DNA of 64,000 bases, taken from positions 620,001 to 684,000 of the forward strand of contig NZ_NBBI01000001.1 in the NCBI RefSeq assembly GCF_002197685.1, in the 5' to 3' direction. Origin of the DNA: Sphingomonas dokdonensis (lineage in GTDB: Bacteria; Pseudomonadota; Alphaproteobacteria; Sphingomonadales; Sphingomonadaceae). A program made the position numbers and the translations under genes. Below, in pieces: positions 44,989 to 53,867 of the stretch. The stretch's first letter is position 1; every line of letters starts with the position of its first letter. A model generated the notes under the pieces. It was not told the origin of the DNA. It ran no database searches and was given only the letters and a program-made list of their open reading frames with translations.

Positions 44989-45252
44989 CGGCGCAAACGG
45001 GGGTAGCGATCGCATCCACGACGTGGGCTGCTGCTTGGGACGACGATCGGCAGCCCGCTTGAACCGAGGGGAGAGAGTCGCGGATGACGGCGGCATCACC
45101 AATCGGGAGCGCAGACGTGCGTATCACAGCACCGCTTTACCCGGTTTGATCGATCCAGCCGAACCGATGCGGGTTGTCCCTTTGCTCGGCCGCGGAAATG
45201 TGCCATGTCGCGGCCATACCCGATCTTCAGATTGGTTTCGGAGAAGAGATTG

Positions 45253-46473
45253 ATGGCAACTGCCGCCGAACTAGACCGTTCCGCCGATTCGGCTGACGGC
45301 TTCCGCCAGGAAGCGCGTGCCTGGCTGGAGGCGAATTTCCCGCTGAGCCTGCGTGGCAAGGACAATGCGATGTCCGCCGTGGACGGCCCGACCGACGAGA
45401 CGCCGGATCAGAAGGCATGGCGCGAGGCGATGGGCGCCAAGGGTTGGGGCGTCCCGACCTGGCCGAAGGAATATGGCGGCGGTGGCCTGACGCGCGAACA
45501 GGCGCGTTTGCTGGGCGAGGAGATGATGCGGATCGGGGCGTGGAACCCGATCGGCGGCATGGGCGTGATGATGTTCGGCCCGACGCTGCTCGAATACGGC
45601 AACGAACAGCAGAAGCAGCAGCATATCCCCGGCATCGTCAAAGGCGAAGTCCGCTGGTGCCAGGGCTATTCGGAGCCGGGCGCGGGCTCGGATCTCGCGA
45701 GCCTGCAGACCTTTGCCGAGGACAAGGGCGATCATTACATCGTCAACGGTCAGAAGACCTGGACGAGCGGCGGACAGTGGGCGGACAAGTGCTTTGCGCT
45801 CGTGCGTACCGACAAGACGCAGAAGCATGCCGGCATCAGCTTTCTGCTGATCGACATGGATGCCGAGGGCGTTGAAACGCGCCCGATCAAGCTGATCTCC
45901 GGCGCGTCGCCGTTCTGCGAAACCTTCTTCTCCAACGTGAAGGTGCCCAAGGAAAATCTGGTCGGCCGCGAGGGGCAGGGCTGGGAGATCGGCACGCGCC
46001 TGTTGCAGCACGAGCGCAACTCGCTGTCGGGCGGCGGCGGCTCGCAGGGCCGGATGAACCAGGGCGAGCAGATCCCGTCGATTGCCAAGAAGTATCGCGA
46101 GCTGGACGAAAGCGGCAAGCTGGCGGACAGCGACCTGCGCACCCGCATCATCAAGCACGAGATGGACCAGCGTGCCTTTGCCTTGACGCTGCGCCGCGCG
46201 GCGTTGGAGGCTAAGGGCAATGCCGGGCCGTCGGCGGCAACGAGCGTCATGAAGAATGTCGGCGCGCGGATCACGCAGGATCGCGCCGAGCTGGCGATCG
46301 AGATCATGGGCATGCAGGGCCTCGGCTGGGAAGGCGAAGGCTTCTCCCAGGAAGAGATCGCACAGACGCGCACCTGGCTGTGGGGCAAGGCCGTGTCGAT
46401 CTACGGCGGCTCGTCGGAGATCCAGAACAACGTGATCGCCAAGCGCATCCTTGGGATGCTGGATCACCAGTAA
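45253..46473 (+). CDS. Acyl-CoA dehydrogenase, large-subunit type (pair 1)
   Basis: 406 aa from ATG 45253. Flavin-dependent acyl-CoA dehydrogenase: GYSEPGAGSDLASLQT (FAD site), YIVNGQKTWTSGGQWAD, FFSNVKVPKENLVG, and the C-terminal IYGGSSEIQNNVIAKRILG. Together with the smaller dehydrogenase starting 107 bases downstream it matches the heteromeric (alpha2beta2) dehydrogenases known from steroid side-chain degradation. The upstream gap of 264 bases (44989-45252) holds no gene I can support. Confidence 0.92.
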   Translation: MATAAELDRSADSADGFRQEARAWLEANFPLSLRGKDNAMSAVDGPTDETPDQKAWREAMGAKGWGVPTWPKEYGGGGLTREQARLLGEEMMRIGAWNPIGGMGVMMFGPTLLEYGNEQQKQQHIPGIVKGEVRWCQGYSEPGAGSDLASLQTFAEDKGDHYIVNGQKTWTSGGQWADKCFALVRTDKTQKHAGISFLLIDMDAEGVETRPIKLISGASPFCETFFSNVKVPKENLVGREGQGWEIGTRLLQHERNSLSGGGGSQGRMNQGEQIPSIAKKYRELDESGKLADSDLRTRIIKHEMDQRAFALTLRRAALEAKGNAGPSAATSVMKNVGARITQDRAELAIEIMGMQGLGWEGEGFSQEEIAQTRTWLWGKAVSIYGGSSEIQNNVIAKRILGMLDHQ

Positions 46474-46579
46474 GTTCGGTTAGGCGCGGAAAGACACGCG
46501 TCGGAGAGGGCCGGGTCGAGGAGAAGCGCGCCAGACGCTTCTCCTCCCCGGCAGGTCTTTCGAGAAAAGGTTTCAGGGC

Positions 46580-47644
46580 ATGGCGTTGTTGAACGACGAA
46601 CAAGTGATGTTGCGGGACATGGCCCGCGAATGGGCGAACAATGAATCGCCCACCACGGCTTTCCGCAAGCTGCGCGACGCGGCGCCTGCAAAGGGCTTCG
46701 ATGCGGAGGCATGGACCACCATCGGCCAGATGGGTTGGTCCGGCATCGTCATCCCCGAAGAATTCGGCGGTACGGCGTTTGGCTATCTCTCGCTTGGTCT
46801 CGTGGTCGAGCAGCTCGGGCGAAATCTCGCAGTGTCGCCGCTGTCGTCTACTGCCGTGGCGGCCAGTGCGATCGTGATGGGCGGATCGGACAAGTCGAAG
46901 CAGGAATGGCTGTCGAAGCTCGCTGCCGGTGAGGCGGTGGCGACGCTCGCCATCGACGAGGGGCCGGTTCACGGCGGCGCGATCACTGCAAGCGTATCGG
47001 GCGGCAAGCTGACCGGTACCAAGAAGTTCGTCGCCGAAGGTGATGGCGCAGACGTGTTCGTGGTTGCTGCTGCCGATGGCCTGTACCTGGTGCCCGCCGG
47101 CGAGGGCGTGTCAGTCGCCTCGCGCAAGATGGTGGACAATCGCAGCCATGCGGATGTGACCTTCACCAATGCGCCGGCGGAGAAGCTGGGCGGCACCGAT
47201 CTGACTCAGGCGATCGTCGACCGCGCCACCGCCGTCACCACCGCGGAGATGCTAGGCATGGCGGACAGCGCGTTCAACCAGACGCTCGATTACCTCAAGC
47301 AGCGCGTGCAATTCGGCCAGGTGCTCTCGACGTTCCAGGCGCTGCAGCATCGCATGGCCAAGATGAAGACCGAGCTCGAGCTGATGCGCTCCGCGGTCGA
47401 GGGCGCGCTGGAGGCGATCGACGCCGGGCGGTCCGACGTGGATCAGGCAGTGAGCCTCGCCAAGGCGGTGGCGAACGACACGCTTCGGCTCGTCAGCCGC
47501 GAGATGGTGCAGCTGTACGGCGGCGTCGGCATGACCGACGAATATGATGCGGGCTTGTACCTGAAGCGCTCGGCAGTGCTCGAGAACATGTGGGGCACGG
47601 CGTCGTACCACCGCGATCGCTTCGCGCGCCTCAACGGTTATTGA
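46580..47644 (+). CDS. Acyl-CoA dehydrogenase, small-subunit type (pair 1)
   Basis: 354 aa, shorter than classical acyl-CoA dehydrogenases. N-terminal LLNDEQVMLRDMAREW, middle GGTAFGYLSLGLVVEQLGRN, and C-terminal RVQFGQVLSTFQALQHRMA and LYGGVGMTDEYDAGLYLKR. The GxGMTDEY signature is shared with the 62.2-kb gene. It lacks the full FAD-binding WxxGAG-type pattern of the large subunit (IDEGPVHGG instead), so activity as a partner subunit is likely. Followed by an intrinsic terminator. Confidence 0.9.
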   Translation: MALLNDEQVMLRDMAREWANNESPTTAFRKLRDAAPAKGFDAEAWTTIGQMGWSGIVIPEEFGGTAFGYLSLGLVVEQLGRNLAVSPLSSTAVAASAIVMGGSDKSKQEWLSKLAAGEAVATLAIDEGPVHGGAITASVSGGKLTGTKKFVAEGDGADVFVVAAADGLYLVPAGEGVSVASRKMVDNRSHADVTFTNAPAEKLGGTDLTQAIVDRATAVTTAEMLGMADSAFNQTLDYLKQRVQFGQVLSTFQALQHRMAKMKTELELMRSAVEGALEAIDAGRSDVDQAVSLAKAVANDTLRLVSREMVQLYGGVGMTDEYDAGLYLKRSAVLENMWGTASYHRDRFARLNGY

Positions 47645-47667
47645 AACCTGTTCCAACTAATGGGTAC

Positions 47668-47705
47668 GGCGGCGGTGATCCCTCAGGATCGCCGCCGTTT
47701 TTCTG
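47668..47705 (+). terminator. Intrinsic terminator after the pair-1 dehydrogenases
   Basis: A GC-rich hairpin (GGCGGCGGTGATCC / GGATCGCCGCC with loop CTCA) followed by TTTTTCT. Confidence 0.85.
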
Positions 47706-47735
47706 TGGTGCCTCTCTTTTCGAACACTTTCGTGC

Positions 47736-47764
47736 TTGACCTTGGGGAACCTGCGTCGTCTATT
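47736..47764 (+). promoter_or_regulatory. Putative sigma-70 promoter for the TonB-dependent receptor
   Basis: TTGACC (47736-47741), 17 bases, TCTATT (47759-47764). A CGAA-n4-TTCG half-palindrome (CGAACACTTTCG) lies just upstream and could be an operator. Confidence 0.4.
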
Positions 47765-47815
47765 CGATGAACGGGTATGGCGCAGCTAGATGCCAACCCA
47801 GCATGGGAGAGAGAA

Positions 47816-50800
47816 ATGGCGAAAGTATCTTTCGCCCGGGTGAGCGCGGCTGCGCTTGCTTGGGTCATTGCGATCGGCTCGGCACAGGCACAGATCGGGG
47901 GAGATCCTACCCCGGCGCAGACCTCTCCGAATGTTGATCAGGCAAGCTCGGCCCCCGACATCGTCGTCACCGGCACGCTGATTCGCGGCACGCCCGAAAA
48001 TCTCGCCGTTCCCGTCGATGTGATCTCCAGCGAAGAATTGGCCAAGCAGGGGGCGCCGAGTGCGGTCGACCTGCTGAAGAATCTGACGGTCGCAAACGGC
48101 ACGGTGGGCGACGCCAACCAATTCGACAACCGCGCGCAAGGTTCCGAAGGCGTCGCCTCGGTCAACCTGCGCGGACTTGGGCCGCAACGCACCCTGGTCC
48201 TGCTGAACGGCAAGCGCATGGTCCCGTCGGGGCTCGGCATTCCGATCGTCGACGTGAACATGTTTCCTGTCGCTGCGATCGGGCGCATCGAGATCCTGAA
48301 GGACGGTGCGGCCGCCACCTATGGCTCGGACGCGATCGCCGGCGTGGTCAACTTCATCACCCGAACCGATCAGGAAGGTTTCCTCGTGTCCGGCGATTAC
48401 CGCTGGATCGATGGCTCAAAGGGCGATTACGGCGGCGCCGCTTCGTTCGGCCACAAGCAGGACGATTTCCGCGTGTTCGCGGCGGTCGGTTATCAACGCC
48501 GCTCGGAACTGCGCTTTACCGATCGCGATTTTGCCATCCGGCCATATCCCGAAAACCCGCAGGGTGCGTGGACCGGCGGCGGCAACCCGGGCAATTACGA
48601 TTTCAACGGCACGGTGGGCGGCATCAACCTGACGACCGACCTTGGCTGTGAGGGATTGGGCGGGTTCCGTAGCGCGCCGGGATCAAACACGGATCGCTGC
48701 TTCACGAATTTCGGCCAGTTCGATAATCTCATCGAGCCAGAGGAACGGATGCAGGCTTATGTCGAAACCGAGTTCGACGTTGCCGATAACGCGTCCTTGC
48801 GCCTCACGGGTCTTTATTCCTTCACCAACACGCGCGTCACCAGTTCGCCGAGCTATCTGCCGACCCTGCCGCCGTCCACCAACGCGGCGTTCGGCAATGG
48901 CTCGTTGTTCGTGATCCCCGGCTATGCGCCCGCGCTGCGCGATTATTGCACGCTGTACGGTGCGCAAGCGGGCTGCTCGCGCGGGGCCTCGGGCGCGCTA
49001 GACAGCGCGATCGGCCTGCCGGTGCTGTTCCGCCCATTCCTGCTGAGCGGCAATCCGCTGTTCAAGAATGGCAGCAACGATCGCGGCTCGGCGGTGTCGA
49101 AGCGCGATACGGAAGCCTTCCGCTTCACCGCGGACGTGAACGTCCAGCTGTCGAGCAGCATCGACTTCGCCACCGGCTTCACCTTCAGCCAGTATGATCG
49201 CGATTACGATGGCACCGACTCGTTTGGCGATCTTCTGCAGAATGCGCTGGCCGGCTTCGGCGGGCCGAACTGCGCTTATGCGAGCACGGCCTCGCGCGCG
49301 GGGCTGACGCCGGTTCAGCTCGCCGGGCTGGCCGGCACCAACGGCTGCACGTTCTTCAATCCGTTTTCGACCAGCGTATCGGCCAATGCCGTGTCCGGCG
49401 TGACGAACCCGAATTTCGCCGGGTCGCGCAATCCGGCGGGCTTCAATCTCGCGCCGGGTGCTGGGTTGATCAACGACCTGTCGACGATCGACCTGTTCTT
49501 CCGCACGCCGAATACGAAGATCCGGACGCAGCAATATGTCGCCGACATTTCGCTGTCGGGTCGGACGGGGCTGCGCCTGTGGGCCGACGACGACGTCGGC
49601 TTCGCTTTCGGTGGGCAGTATCGCAAGAACACCTTCCAGCGCCGCCTGAATGCGGATGCGAACATCGCTACTAATCCATGCCCCGGGACGCCGCTGAACC
49701 CCAATGCGACGTGCAATCCGCGCACTGGCGCGCTCGGTTTCCTGGGCACCAACCCCGATCAGGATGCCGACGCCGACGTTTATGCGCTGTTCGCCGAATT
49801 GCAGGTGCCGATTACCAATGCGGTCAACCTGCAGCTGTCCGCTCGCTACGAGGATTATCGCGGCGCGGTGGGCTCCACCTTCGATCCGCAGGCGCGTCTG
49901 AAGATCGAACTGACCGACTGGCTCGGTTTGCGTGGCGGCGTTGGCACCAGCTTCCGCGGGCCGCCGCCGCAGAACCTGTCCGGCTCGGTCGTGTCGCTGC
50001 AGGTGATCGGCACCGGCTTCCGCGCCGTTGAAGTGTTCGGCAATCCCAATCTGACGCCGGAGAGCGCGACCACCTACAATGCCGGCGTGCTGATCGATCG
50101 CGGGCCATTCAATGCCAGCCTCGATTACTGGCGCTATGAGTTCGCCGGACCGATCGAATCCGAGCCCGTCTCGGGCCTGACCAATGCGTTGTTCGGCGCA
50201 AATGGCGTGGCCAATTGCGGCAACCCGGCGTTCGCAGCGCTTCAGTCGCGCTTCACCTTCAACGCGGCGGGATGTGGCATCAACAATGTCAGCCGCTTGC
50301 GCACGCAGGTGTTCAACAGCGCCGACGTGAAGACCTCCGGTCTCGACTTCACCGCCAGTTACCGTGGTGAGCTTGGCCCGGTTGAGATGATGGTGGGCGG
50401 CGCGGCCACGTATGTGATCGACTATAAGGTCAATGATCTCCTGGTGGAGGGCGTGCTGGTCCAGCCGTCGTTCGACGCGGTGGGCAAGCTGAACTTTCAG
50501 ACGACATCTTACCCCATCCCGCAATGGCGTGGAAACTGGTACGTGCAGGGCGACAGCGGGCCGCATTCGCTGCGGCTGCAGTTCAACTATGTCGACGGCT
50601 ACACGGACCAACGCGGCGCCGGGATCTTCGGGCCGAACCTGGGCGCATTGGGCGGGGTCGCCAACACGCGCGGCAAGGAGATCGGCTCGTGGCGCACGTT
50701 TGATGCGACCTACCGGCTCGCGCTCGACAGCGGCACGACCTTCACCCTTGCGGCGGTAAACATCTTCGATCGCGATCCACCGTTCGCCCGGCTGGATCCA

Positions 50801-50869
50801 AACTACGACAGCTTCACCGCATCGCCGCTCGGTTTCACTTTGAAGGCGGCCGTTTCGCAGCGGTTCTGA
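47816..50869 (+). CDS. TonB-dependent outer-membrane receptor
   Basis: About 1017 aa from ATG 47816 with a signal peptide (AALAWVIAIGSAQAQ). Plug domain begins with a TonB-box-like DIVVTGTLIRG, then VNLRGLGPQRTLVLLNGKRM and GAAATYGSDAIAGVVNFITR. The beta-barrel includes YRWIDGSKGDYGG, GNPNLTPESATTYNAG and a terminal phenylalanine (VSQRF) for barrel assembly. Four cysteines in the first half of the barrel (DLGCEGLG, DRCFTNF, YCTLYG, AGCSRG) could form loop disulfides. In sphingomonads such receptors import large hydrophobic or aromatic substrates; the surrounding acyl-CoA genes suggest it feeds this pathway. Substrate unknown. Confidence 0.93.
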   Translation: MAKVSFARVSAAALAWVIAIGSAQAQIGGDPTPAQTSPNVDQASSAPDIVVTGTLIRGTPENLAVPVDVISSEELAKQGAPSAVDLLKNLTVANGTVGDANQFDNRAQGSEGVASVNLRGLGPQRTLVLLNGKRMVPSGLGIPIVDVNMFPVAAIGRIEILKDGAAATYGSDAIAGVVNFITRTDQEGFLVSGDYRWIDGSKGDYGGAASFGHKQDDFRVFAAVGYQRRSELRFTDRDFAIRPYPENPQGAWTGGGNPGNYDFNGTVGGINLTTDLGCEGLGGFRSAPGSNTDRCFTNFGQFDNLIEPEERMQAYVETEFDVADNASLRLTGLYSFTNTRVTSSPSYLPTLPPSTNAAFGNGSLFVIPGYAPALRDYCTLYGAQAGCSRGASGALDSAIGLPVLFRPFLLSGNPLFKNGSNDRGSAVSKRDTEAFRFTADVNVQLSSSIDFATGFTFSQYDRDYDGTDSFGDLLQNALAGFGGPNCAYASTASRAGLTPVQLAGLAGTNGCTFFNPFSTSVSANAVSGVTNPNFAGSRNPAGFNLAPGAGLINDLSTIDLFFRTPNTKIRTQQYVADISLSGRTGLRLWADDDVGFAFGGQYRKNTFQRRLNADANIATNPCPGTPLNPNATCNPRTGALGFLGTNPDQDADADVYALFAELQVPITNAVNLQLSARYEDYRGAVGSTFDPQARLKIELTDWLGLRGGVGTSFRGPPPQNLSGSVVSLQVIGTGFRAVEVFGNPNLTPESATTYNAGVLIDRGPFNASLDYWRYEFAGPIESEPVSGLTNALFGANGVANCGNPAFAALQSRFTFNAAGCGINNVSRLRTQVFNSADVKTSGLDFTASYRGELGPVEMMVGGAATYVIDYKVNDLLVEGVLVQPSFDAVGKLNFQTTSYPIPQWRGNWYVQGDSGPHSLRLQFNYVDGYTDQRGAGIFGPNLGALGGVANTRGKEIGSWRTFDATYRLALDSGTTFTLAAVNIFDRDPPFARLDPNYDSFTASPLGFTLKAAVSQRF

Positions 50870-50874
50870 TGGCA

Positions 50875-50908
50875 TGGCGGCAATGTTTGTAGCGAAACAT
50901 TGCCGCCA
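50875..50908. repeat. 14-bp perfect hairpin after the TonB receptor
   Basis: TGGCGGCAATGTTT pairs with AAACATTGCCGCCA around GTAGCG, six bases behind the receptor stop and 70 before the MFS start. No T-run follows, so it may be a processing or Rho-assisted terminator site. Confidence 0.6.
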
Positions 50909-50978
50909 GCATGACAGGCTGACTTAGCGCCGATGCTTGGCTAAGATTTCGCCCGAGAATAGAAAAAAGGAGAGCAAG

Positions 50979-52286
50979 ATGGATGCCAGCACCACCTGGT
51001 CGCAGGACGAGCGCGACGCGCGGGCTCTCCGGCGCAGAGGCTGGACGCTGGCACTGCTGACGATCGCCTATTTCTTCAGCTTCATGGATCGGCAGATCCT
51101 CGCCATCCTGCTGGAGGCGATCAAGGCGGACCTGAAGCTTTCCGATACGCAGCTCGGCCTGCTCTCCGGCCTGATCTTTGCCTTGTTCTACGCAACGCTC
51201 GGCCTGCCGATCGCGCGGCTGGCGGATCGATCCAGCCGCAGCAACATCATCGCGATCAGCCTTGCCGTCTGGAGCGGCATGACCGCGCTATGCGGGCTGG
51301 CGCAGAATTTTACCCATCTGATGCTGGCGCGCATCGGTGTCGGGATCGGCGAGGCCGGGTTCGGCCCGCCGAGCCAGTCGATCATCGCGGATCTCTACCC
51401 ACCCGAAAAGCGCGCGAGCGCCATGGCGATCTATTCGTTGGGGGTGCTGCTGGGCGGCGGGCTCGGCATCGTGATCGGCGGCTTCGTCGCGCATTCGTAC
51501 GGCTGGCGTGCTGCCATGATGGTGGTCGGTTTGCCGGGCATTCTGCTTGCCATCATCATGAAGCTGTTCGTCGTGGAGCCGCGCCGCGGCCTGTCGGACG
51601 GGCAGGCACCGGCCGCGCCGGCGGATGCGCCTGCCATGGGGCTGTGGAAGGGCATTGCCACCTTGTGGCATAATCGCGCCGCCTTTCACTTGGTGGCGGC
51701 GATCACGATCACCTCGCTGGTCGGCTATGCCGTAACCGGCTGGGGACCAAGCTACATGCAGCGCTCGCTCGGCATGTCGATGCTGGACGTTTCCAAATAT
51801 GTCGCGCTTCCCGCTGCCTTTGTTGCCGGCTTTTCGGCGATGATCGGTGGCTGGTTCTGCGATCGCGCGGCCAAGAGCAAAGGGATCTATGCGCAGAGTT
51901 TCGTGGTCATGATCATGAAGCTTGTCGCCTTTCCCTTCGCGCTCGGCTTCTACTTCGTCGACAATCTCGTGCTGGCGCTCGGCAGCTATTTCGTCGCGGC
52001 TATTTTCGCCGGCGCGTATATCGGCCCGACCTATGCGATGATCCAGCATCTGGCGCCGCTGCGGCTGCGCGCGACCTGGGCGGCGCTGACGCTGTTGTCG
52101 ACCAGTCTGCTGGGGCTGGGCGTCGGGCCGTTCGCCGTGGGGCAGGTCAGCGATATGCTGCGCCCCACCTATGGCGCGGAGTCGCTGCGCTGGGCGATGT
52201 TCTCGGTAGCGATGCTGACGCCTTGGGGCATCTTCCACTATTGGCGGGCGGGCGTGCTGATGAAGCGGCAGGAGGCAGCCGCCTGA
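50979..52286 (+). CDS. MFS transporter, spinster-like
   Basis: 435 aa from ATG 50979 with AAAAGGAG upstream. Twelve membrane segments; the first carries FMDRQILAILLEAIKADL and the loop 2-3 motif LPIARLADRSSR of the major facilitator superfamily. It probably moves the compound entering through the TonB receptor, or its product, across the inner membrane. The start of a neighbouring hairpin at 52306 separates it from the convergent regulator. Confidence 0.9.
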   Translation: MDASTTWSQDERDARALRRRGWTLALLTIAYFFSFMDRQILAILLEAIKADLKLSDTQLGLLSGLIFALFYATLGLPIARLADRSSRSNIIAISLAVWSGMTALCGLAQNFTHLMLARIGVGIGEAGFGPPSQSIIADLYPPEKRASAMAIYSLGVLLGGGLGIVIGGFVAHSYGWRAAMMVVGLPGILLAIIMKLFVVEPRRGLSDGQAPAAPADAPAMGLWKGIATLWHNRAAFHLVAAITITSLVGYAVTGWGPSYMQRSLGMSMLDVSKYVALPAAFVAGFSAMIGGWFCDRAAKSKGIYAQSFVVMIMKLVAFPFALGFYFVDNLVLALGSYFVAAIFAGAYIGPTYAMIQHLAPLRLRATWAALTLLSTSLLGLGVGPFAVGQVSDMLRPTYGAESLRWAMFSVAMLTPWGIFHYWRAGVLMKRQEAAA

Positions 52287-52305
52287 GCGATCGCTCGGGC
52301 GAACT

Positions 52306-52327
52306 GGCGGGATCCGGGAATCCCGCC
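52306..52327. terminator. Hairpin between convergent MFS and TetR genes
   Basis: GGCGGGAT pairs with ATCCCGCC around CCGGGA. Short T-rich sequence follows only distantly, so terminator function is tentative. Confidence 0.4.
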
Positions 52328-52466
52328 GGGTCGCCATCGCTGTTCTGTTGCACTTGATCTGATACGGGCGGCGCGGCTTTCACGCCGACGCCGCTCGAGC
52401 GATCGACGCCTACTGAACGGCCAAGCCGCGGCCTCTCCAGATTAATGATGCCGGCGGGTGCGCGGC

Positions 52467-53711
52467 TCAGGCGTCGATCACGCGCTCGTCGAACATGCCA
52501 AACGCCAGCGTCGAGGCATAAAGCGCCACGGCGCGCTCGCGCGGCATCGCCCAGGCCCATTTGCGCATGTCGAACGCGGCATTGAGGAACGCCATCACCA
52601 ACTGGCTGGCGACCAGCGGATCGACCGCGCGGATCGTGCCTTCCGCAATCCCGTCCGAGATCGTGCCGGCGAAACGGCGCGCAATCCGATTCGAGCGATC
52701 CACCATGGTCGCGCGCACTGAGGTCGGCAGTCCGCTGAGCGCGGTGGTGCGTAGCAGCGGCCCCGTTTCGGAGAATTGCACCTCCAGCAGCGTGGCGAAC
52801 ATCGCGCACAGCCGATCCCAATGCGATCCGCCGGCTTCGTCCGCCAGCCGCTGCGCCGCAGAGATCGTGTCGAAGCTGCGACGATAGCAGGCAATGACCA
52901 GGTCGTCCTTGGCATCGAGATGGTGGTAGAAGCTGCCCTTGGTAACGTTCAACTCACTGGCGATGCGCTGCACGGAGGCGCCGCGATAGCCAAGCTCGTT
53001 GATCAGCCGCGTCGCCGCATGAAGAAACGCGTCGCGGCCCTCCACCGAATCCTGCGGCAGGGTGAGGGGCCCAGCGGCCCAACTGGCGTTGCCGGCGGCG
53101 AGCCCGTGTCGGAACACGTCCATCACGCGCGCTTCGATCCGCGGTAGCTGATCCATGTCGTAGCGGTTCAGCCAGACCGGCAGCCAGAAGGTGTTCTCCA
53201 TCAGCACATGCGCGCGCGCACCGTTCAGATCCGTCTGCGCGCGCGTGCTCGCCGGCCCCCACAGACCGCGCGCGCGGCGAAACACCTCACGCCAGCCCGC
53301 CATCAGACGGCCGCGCACCGGGTCCTCCATCGCGCGAAGATCCGAGAGCCCGGCGATCTGGCGTTCCTCGCCGCGCTGCACCCGCGCCAGCCGTGCCATG
53401 TTGAGCGCCACGTAGCGTTCGACGCGCGCTTCCGGCGTGTCCGCCTCCATCGCCGTGTCGAGCATGACGAGCAGATAGTCTAGCGTATGCTCGAACGCGG
53501 CGGCGGCGAGATCTTCCTTGCGCTTGAAATAATAGGTGACGCTGGTGGTGTTCAGCCCCACGCGACGCGCGACATCGGCAAAGGTCATGCCCTTGGCGCT
53601 TTGTTCGTTGATGGCATCGGCAGCGGCAGCGAGGATGGCCTCGCGCTTCGCTCGAAAGCGGCGCGTGCCCAGCTCCTCCCCAGCGCCGCCCGGTTCCCCC
53701 GTGGCTTGCAT
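52467..53711 (-). CDS. Regulator with two tandem TetR modules
   Basis: 414 aa, about twice a normal TetR. The first module has [24 protein letters not shown] at about residues 41-61 and a ligand domain; the second starts near residue 225 ([20 protein letters not shown]) with [23 protein letters not shown] at about 245-264 and its own ligand domain to the C-terminus. Double TetR proteins of this sort occur beside acyl-CoA genes in sphingomonads and mycobacteria. It is divergent from the 53.87-kb dehydrogenase operon and likely regulates it in response to an acyl-CoA. It is one continuous frame, not two genes. Confidence 0.9.
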   Translation of the reverse strand: MQATGEPGGAGEELGTRRFRAKREAILAAAADAINEQSAKGMTFADVARRVGLNTTSVTYYFKRKEDLAAAAFEHTLDYLLVMLDTAMEADTPEARVERYVALNMARLARVQRGEERQIAGLSDLRAMEDPVRGRLMAGWREVFRRARGLWGPASTRAQTDLNGARAHVLMENTFWLPVWLNRYDMDQLPRIEARVMDVFRHGLAAGNASWAAGPLTLPQDSVEGRDAFLHAATRLINELGYRGASVQRIASELNVTKGSFYHHLDAKDDLVIACYRRSFDTISAAQRLADEAGGSHWDRLCAMFATLLEVQFSETGPLLRTTALSGLPTSVRATMVDRSNRIARRFAGTISDGIAEGTIRAVDPLVASQLVMAFLNAAFDMRKWAWAMPRERAVALYASTLAFGMFDERVIDA

Positions 53712-53724
53712 CCCATCAACTTTA

Positions 53725-53751
53725 GCGACAATTTTTCGAACGAACAGTCCT
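53725..53751. promoter_or_regulatory. Possible TetR operator in the divergent regulator/dehydrogenase gap
   Basis: The AT-rich stretch contains TTTTTCGAACGAACAG with a TTCGAACGAA quasi-palindrome. It lies close to the regulator start in the only divergent gap of the cluster with room for control of both genes. The core TTTTCGAAC also occurs before the TonB receptor (near 47718). Confidence 0.35.
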
Positions 53752-53867
53752 TTTATGAGGATGTTGCCGCCTCACCTGAAACATGGCGCTGCCGATCGAT
53801 TCATGCGCTTGTCCGAAGATGCGGTACGCTTTACAGCCGGCGTCAAACAGCGAAGCGGAGGGATGCG

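Noticed and set aside
48998..50875. A 625-codon minus-strand frame opposite the TonB receptor
   Set aside because: No recognisable domain, and the plus strand encodes a full receptor with signal peptide, plug and terminal Phe.
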